Notes under the pieces: model-generated
What the model was told of the DNA's origin: nothing
Databases searched by the model: none
The model's input: the letters and a program-made list of their open reading frames with translations, nothing else
DNA from: CAMQVM01 sp044433405
GTDB lineage: Bacteria; Bacteroidota; Bacteroidia; Bacteroidales; Rikenellaceae
NCBI GenBank assembly: GCA_044433405.1
Contig: JAWXTQ010000108.1
Location: 1 to 7,463, forward strand
Reading direction: 5' to 3'
DNA length: 7,463 nucleotides
Shown: positions 5,422-7,463 of the stretch, one piece after another
How positions within the stretch are numbered: position 1 is the stretch's first letter
Layout of the letters: every line of letters begins with the position of its first letter
Made by a program: the position numbers and the translations under genes

Positions 5422-5469
5422 TTCTACAAAAAAATCAACCTTTAACAAAAGGTTGATTTTTTTGTAGAA
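5422..5469 (-). terminator. Rho-independent terminator of the lipoprotein gene
   Basis: Bases 5422-5443 and 5448-5469 form a perfect 22-bp stem with a 4-base loop. The core is AATCAACCTTT/AAAGGTTGATT, flanked by seven A on one side and seven T on the other, so it can work in both directions. On the minus strand it lies 76 bases past the stop codon of the lipoprotein gene. It insulates that gene from the DUF4160 promoter. No plus-strand gene points into it here. Confidence 0.85.
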
Positions 5470-5544
5470 GATTATTAAGTTTATTATTACAAGACCCAAG
5501 GGAATGTTACGCTCCCCACAATCTCATATATCAACTTGTGACTA

Positions 5545-7463
5545 TTATTGCCAAGTCAGGATTGGATAGCCATCATTAACTGGTGTATAGTCATATTTCC
5601 AAACACTCGGGCTTTGAGTAGAGTTTAGAAGAGTTACAAAATCAAAATTATTCTTCATTTCGCTTTCGACTTTTACTGTTATATCTACATCTCCCAAATT
5701 CATAGTTTTTAAACCACCGTTTACATCAGAAGAGTCTAACCAATAGCTATCAGTAATAGTAGTTCCTTTTTCACAGCTACCGCATATACCACCCACTGGA
5801 TATGTTGTTGGTGAGCTAGTAACTACACCTGTGTTATAACAATTTGAGATAGTCGAAGAGCTGTAAAGCCAACCAACAATACCTCCAACGTAAGCATCAC
5901 CCACAACTGCTGTTCTATTATAACAACTTGCAACTGAAGCTGATTCTGCATATCCAGTTATACCTCCAACAAACGAACCAGAGCCTGTAACGATTGCTTT
6001 GTTATAACAGTTTGTTACAGACGAAGAGATTAGATAGCCAACGACACCACCAACTTTTAAAGCACCTGAGATATTACCACTAACACCAAGGTTCTTTATC
6101 TCACCGCCTTCAACTCTGCCAAAGAAACCTTGCTCATTTGAAGTAGTGTTAACATAAATATTAGAAACCTCATATCCACCACCATCAAATACGCCTTTGA
6201 ATGAGTTAGTCGATGAGCCAATCAATGTCCATTGGTTATCTTCGCTGCCATTTAAATCTACGTTGTTTGTCAATTCAAAATAGAGACCATCAGTGTCATA
6301 TCCCAACATCATCATACGGCTAAGTTGTATTAGATCATCAGCATCTTCTAAAAGATAAGGAGATTGTGATGTTCCACTACCGCTAAAGTTGTCGATAACA
6401 TCACTTGTTTTATTCTCATCATATATAGGATAGCCATCTGTTCCACTTGCATTTATATACAAACCACTAATCTTGTATCCACAACCATTAAAAATACCAC
6501 TAAAATAGAAATTTGTCATTCTCCCAATCGGACTCCACTCATTACTTGAAACGACATTGCCATTATCATCGATTCCTCCTAGGTCAATGTCGCTTGTCAT
6601 TGAGAAATATTCACCAGCGAATGTTTTGCCCGCAGCAACATAATTAGTAAGTAAACTAAGATGTGTTGCCGTTGAGATTTTATATGGATCATCTTCTGTG
6701 CCACTACCCGACCACAAATCAGAGACAGGAGCAGTGTAACGATAACCTTTATAGTAAGAAACTGAACTCTCTACCGAACGAACATCATAAGCCTCTGACT
6801 CTTCCTCTGCATAGAGCGAAAAGGTCAAGGTACGCGCCTGGGTAACCTCATGTGGATTAATCATTATATGAGAAGTGTAGATACCTGTATCTTCATCTTT
6901 TGTAATCTCACTATAAACCACCTCGTATGAGTAATCATCACCATCCTCAAAAATAAGTTTTGAGGGCATTTCATCACTTTCGAATTTCAAAGTCATAATT
7001 GCTAAATTATGACTAAAACTTAGGGCTATACTGCTATCATAGCTATAGGTAAATGTGCCCTCCATCGAACACGTATTAGCTAGATTATTAATCTCGTCAC
7101 CATTTTGCCCATCAGTCAAATCAACCGCTTTAGCCTTTTCAAGAGTCTCCTCAGTTGTTGCAGGATAGACAGCTGTATAGGTTTGACCATCTATAAGTGT
7201 CAAACCATCCGCCACTAGCTTAAATGTGCCTCTAGATCCATCTGCTACAGTACAAATATAATTACCAACTAAAGCACCACCCTCATCAAAGATTGTAAAT
7301 AGATCATCAACCTCCCAAGTGATTGCTATACCTTCACTATCATTGTCTGTAAACAATGTTTTAGTTTCAGTAGAATTGGTTGAAACATCAACATATATCG
7401 CCATAGACTCACCACTATAATCATAATCGCTAAGATGGTCAGTTGGATCGACTGCACACGAGA
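5545..7463 (-). CDS. Surface lipoprotein with fimbrillin-like domain and GLUG repeats, 5'-truncated
   Basis: At least 638 residues; the frame is open through the window edge. An ATG at 7404 is internal: upstream codons continue as SCAVDPTDHLSDYDYSGES. Cys (7456-7458) follows Ser and a ?TC codon (F, L, I or V), consistent with the end of a lipoprotein signal peptide; an acidic tail follows. Numbering from ATG 7404: residues about 1-225 resemble Mfa/fimbrillin-like domains (ITWEVDDLFTIFD, GRYxAxYPA-like TYTAVYPA, LSFSHNLAIMTLKF). Two beta-helix-type modules follow (232-318 and 341-420), each with GSGTxxxPYxI/L...DxDLxG...IG...FxGxFxGxGYxxSxxY. GLUG-like repeats cover about 451-555 (VGGVVG, SVTNCYN, ASCYN, ISNCYN). 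The C-terminus is DGYPILTWQ. The protein is likely an extracellular adhesin or fimbrial accessory lipoprotein; ligand unknown. It ends before a strong terminator. Confidence 0.85.
   Translation of the reverse strand, partial: SCAVDPTDHLSDYDYSGESMAIYVDVSTNSTETKTLFTDNDSEGIAITWEVDDLFTIFDEGGALVGNYICTVADGSRGTFKLVADGLTLIDGQTYTAVYPATTEETLEKAKAVDLTDGQNGDEINNLANTCSMEGTFTYSYDSSIALSFSHNLAIMTLKFESDEMPSKLIFEDGDDYSYEVVYSEITKDEDTGIYTSHIMINPHEVTQARTLTFSLYAEEESEAYDVRSVESSVSYYKGYRYTAPVSDLWSGSGTEDDPYKISTATHLSLLTNYVAAGKTFAGEYFSMTSDIDLGGIDDNGNVVSSNEWSPIGRMTNFYFSGIFNGCGYKISGLYINASGTDGYPIYDENKTSDVIDNFSGSGTSQSPYLLEDADDLIQLSRMMMLGYDTDGLYFELTNNVDLNGSEDNQWTLIGSSTNSFKGVFDGGGYEVSNIYVNTTSNEQGFFGRVEGGEIKNLGVSGNISGALKVGGVVGYLISSSVTNCYNKAIVTGSGSFVGGITGYAESASVASCYNRTAVVGDAYVGGIVGWLYSSSTISNCYNTGVVTSSPTTYPVGGICGSCEKGTTITDSYWLDSSDVNGGLKTMNLGDVDITVKVESEMKNNFDFVTLLNSTQSPSVWKYDYTPVNDGYPILTWQ

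Noticed and set aside
1..7463. CRISPR arrays, tRNA or rRNA genes, phage genes
   Set aside because: No regularly spaced identical repeats, no cloverleaf or conserved rRNA segments and no phage structural motifs were seen on either strand.

Overview
The window looks like accessory or eroding chromosome from a member of the Bacteroidota, probably order Bacteroidales. The evidence is: AT-rich DNA with weak or absent Shine-Dalgarno sequences; TAnnTTTG-type -7 promoter elements; an S9B dipeptidyl peptidase IV of the kind common in Bacteroidales; a fimbrillin-like/GLUG surface lipoprotein; a DUF4143-type AAA ATPase; and remnants of the sigma54-regulator / histidine kinase / FtsX-type permease loci typical of this phylum. 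No species can be named from the sequence alone.

Layout. 1-348: a 3' remnant of a radical-SAM menaquinone gene (mqnE-like, + strand), then an intergenic repeat. 349-778: an AAA/DUF4143 ATPase pseudogene (- strand) that keeps its N- and C-terminal ends but lacks the middle, with a 12-bp inverted repeat over its start. 841-1269: an intact umuD (- strand) with no umuC beside it. 1285-1328: rho-independent terminator. 1355-3439: an intact secreted dipeptidyl peptidase IV (- strand).

3480-4650 carries no intact gene but is not empty. It holds the decayed end of an FtsX/MacB-type ABC permease (- strand), a roughly 243-bp MITE-like element with terminal inverted repeats and a 10-bp target duplication, and a degraded NtrC-type response regulator (+ strand) joined directly to the last codons of a histidine kinase. 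Together these look like the wreck of one regulator/kinase/permease locus. A second copy of the intergenic repeat follows at 4554-4610.

4680-5399: a two-gene operon (- strand) with a well-matched Bacteroidetes promoter, encoding DUF4160 and a DUF2442-HTH protein. This pair is laid out like a toxin-antitoxin module, although its function is not established here. 5422-5469: a 22-bp perfect stem terminator. 5545-7463: a surface lipoprotein (fimbrillin-like N-domain, two beta-helix-type modules, GLUG repeats). Its reading frame runs off the right edge and its lipobox cysteine is visible at the last bases.

The intact genes appear to be independent units: SOS mutagenesis, extracytoplasmic peptide degradation, a possible TA-like pair and a surface adhesin. 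The main theme is erosion: at least four genes are broken, several by internal deletions that preserved their ends.
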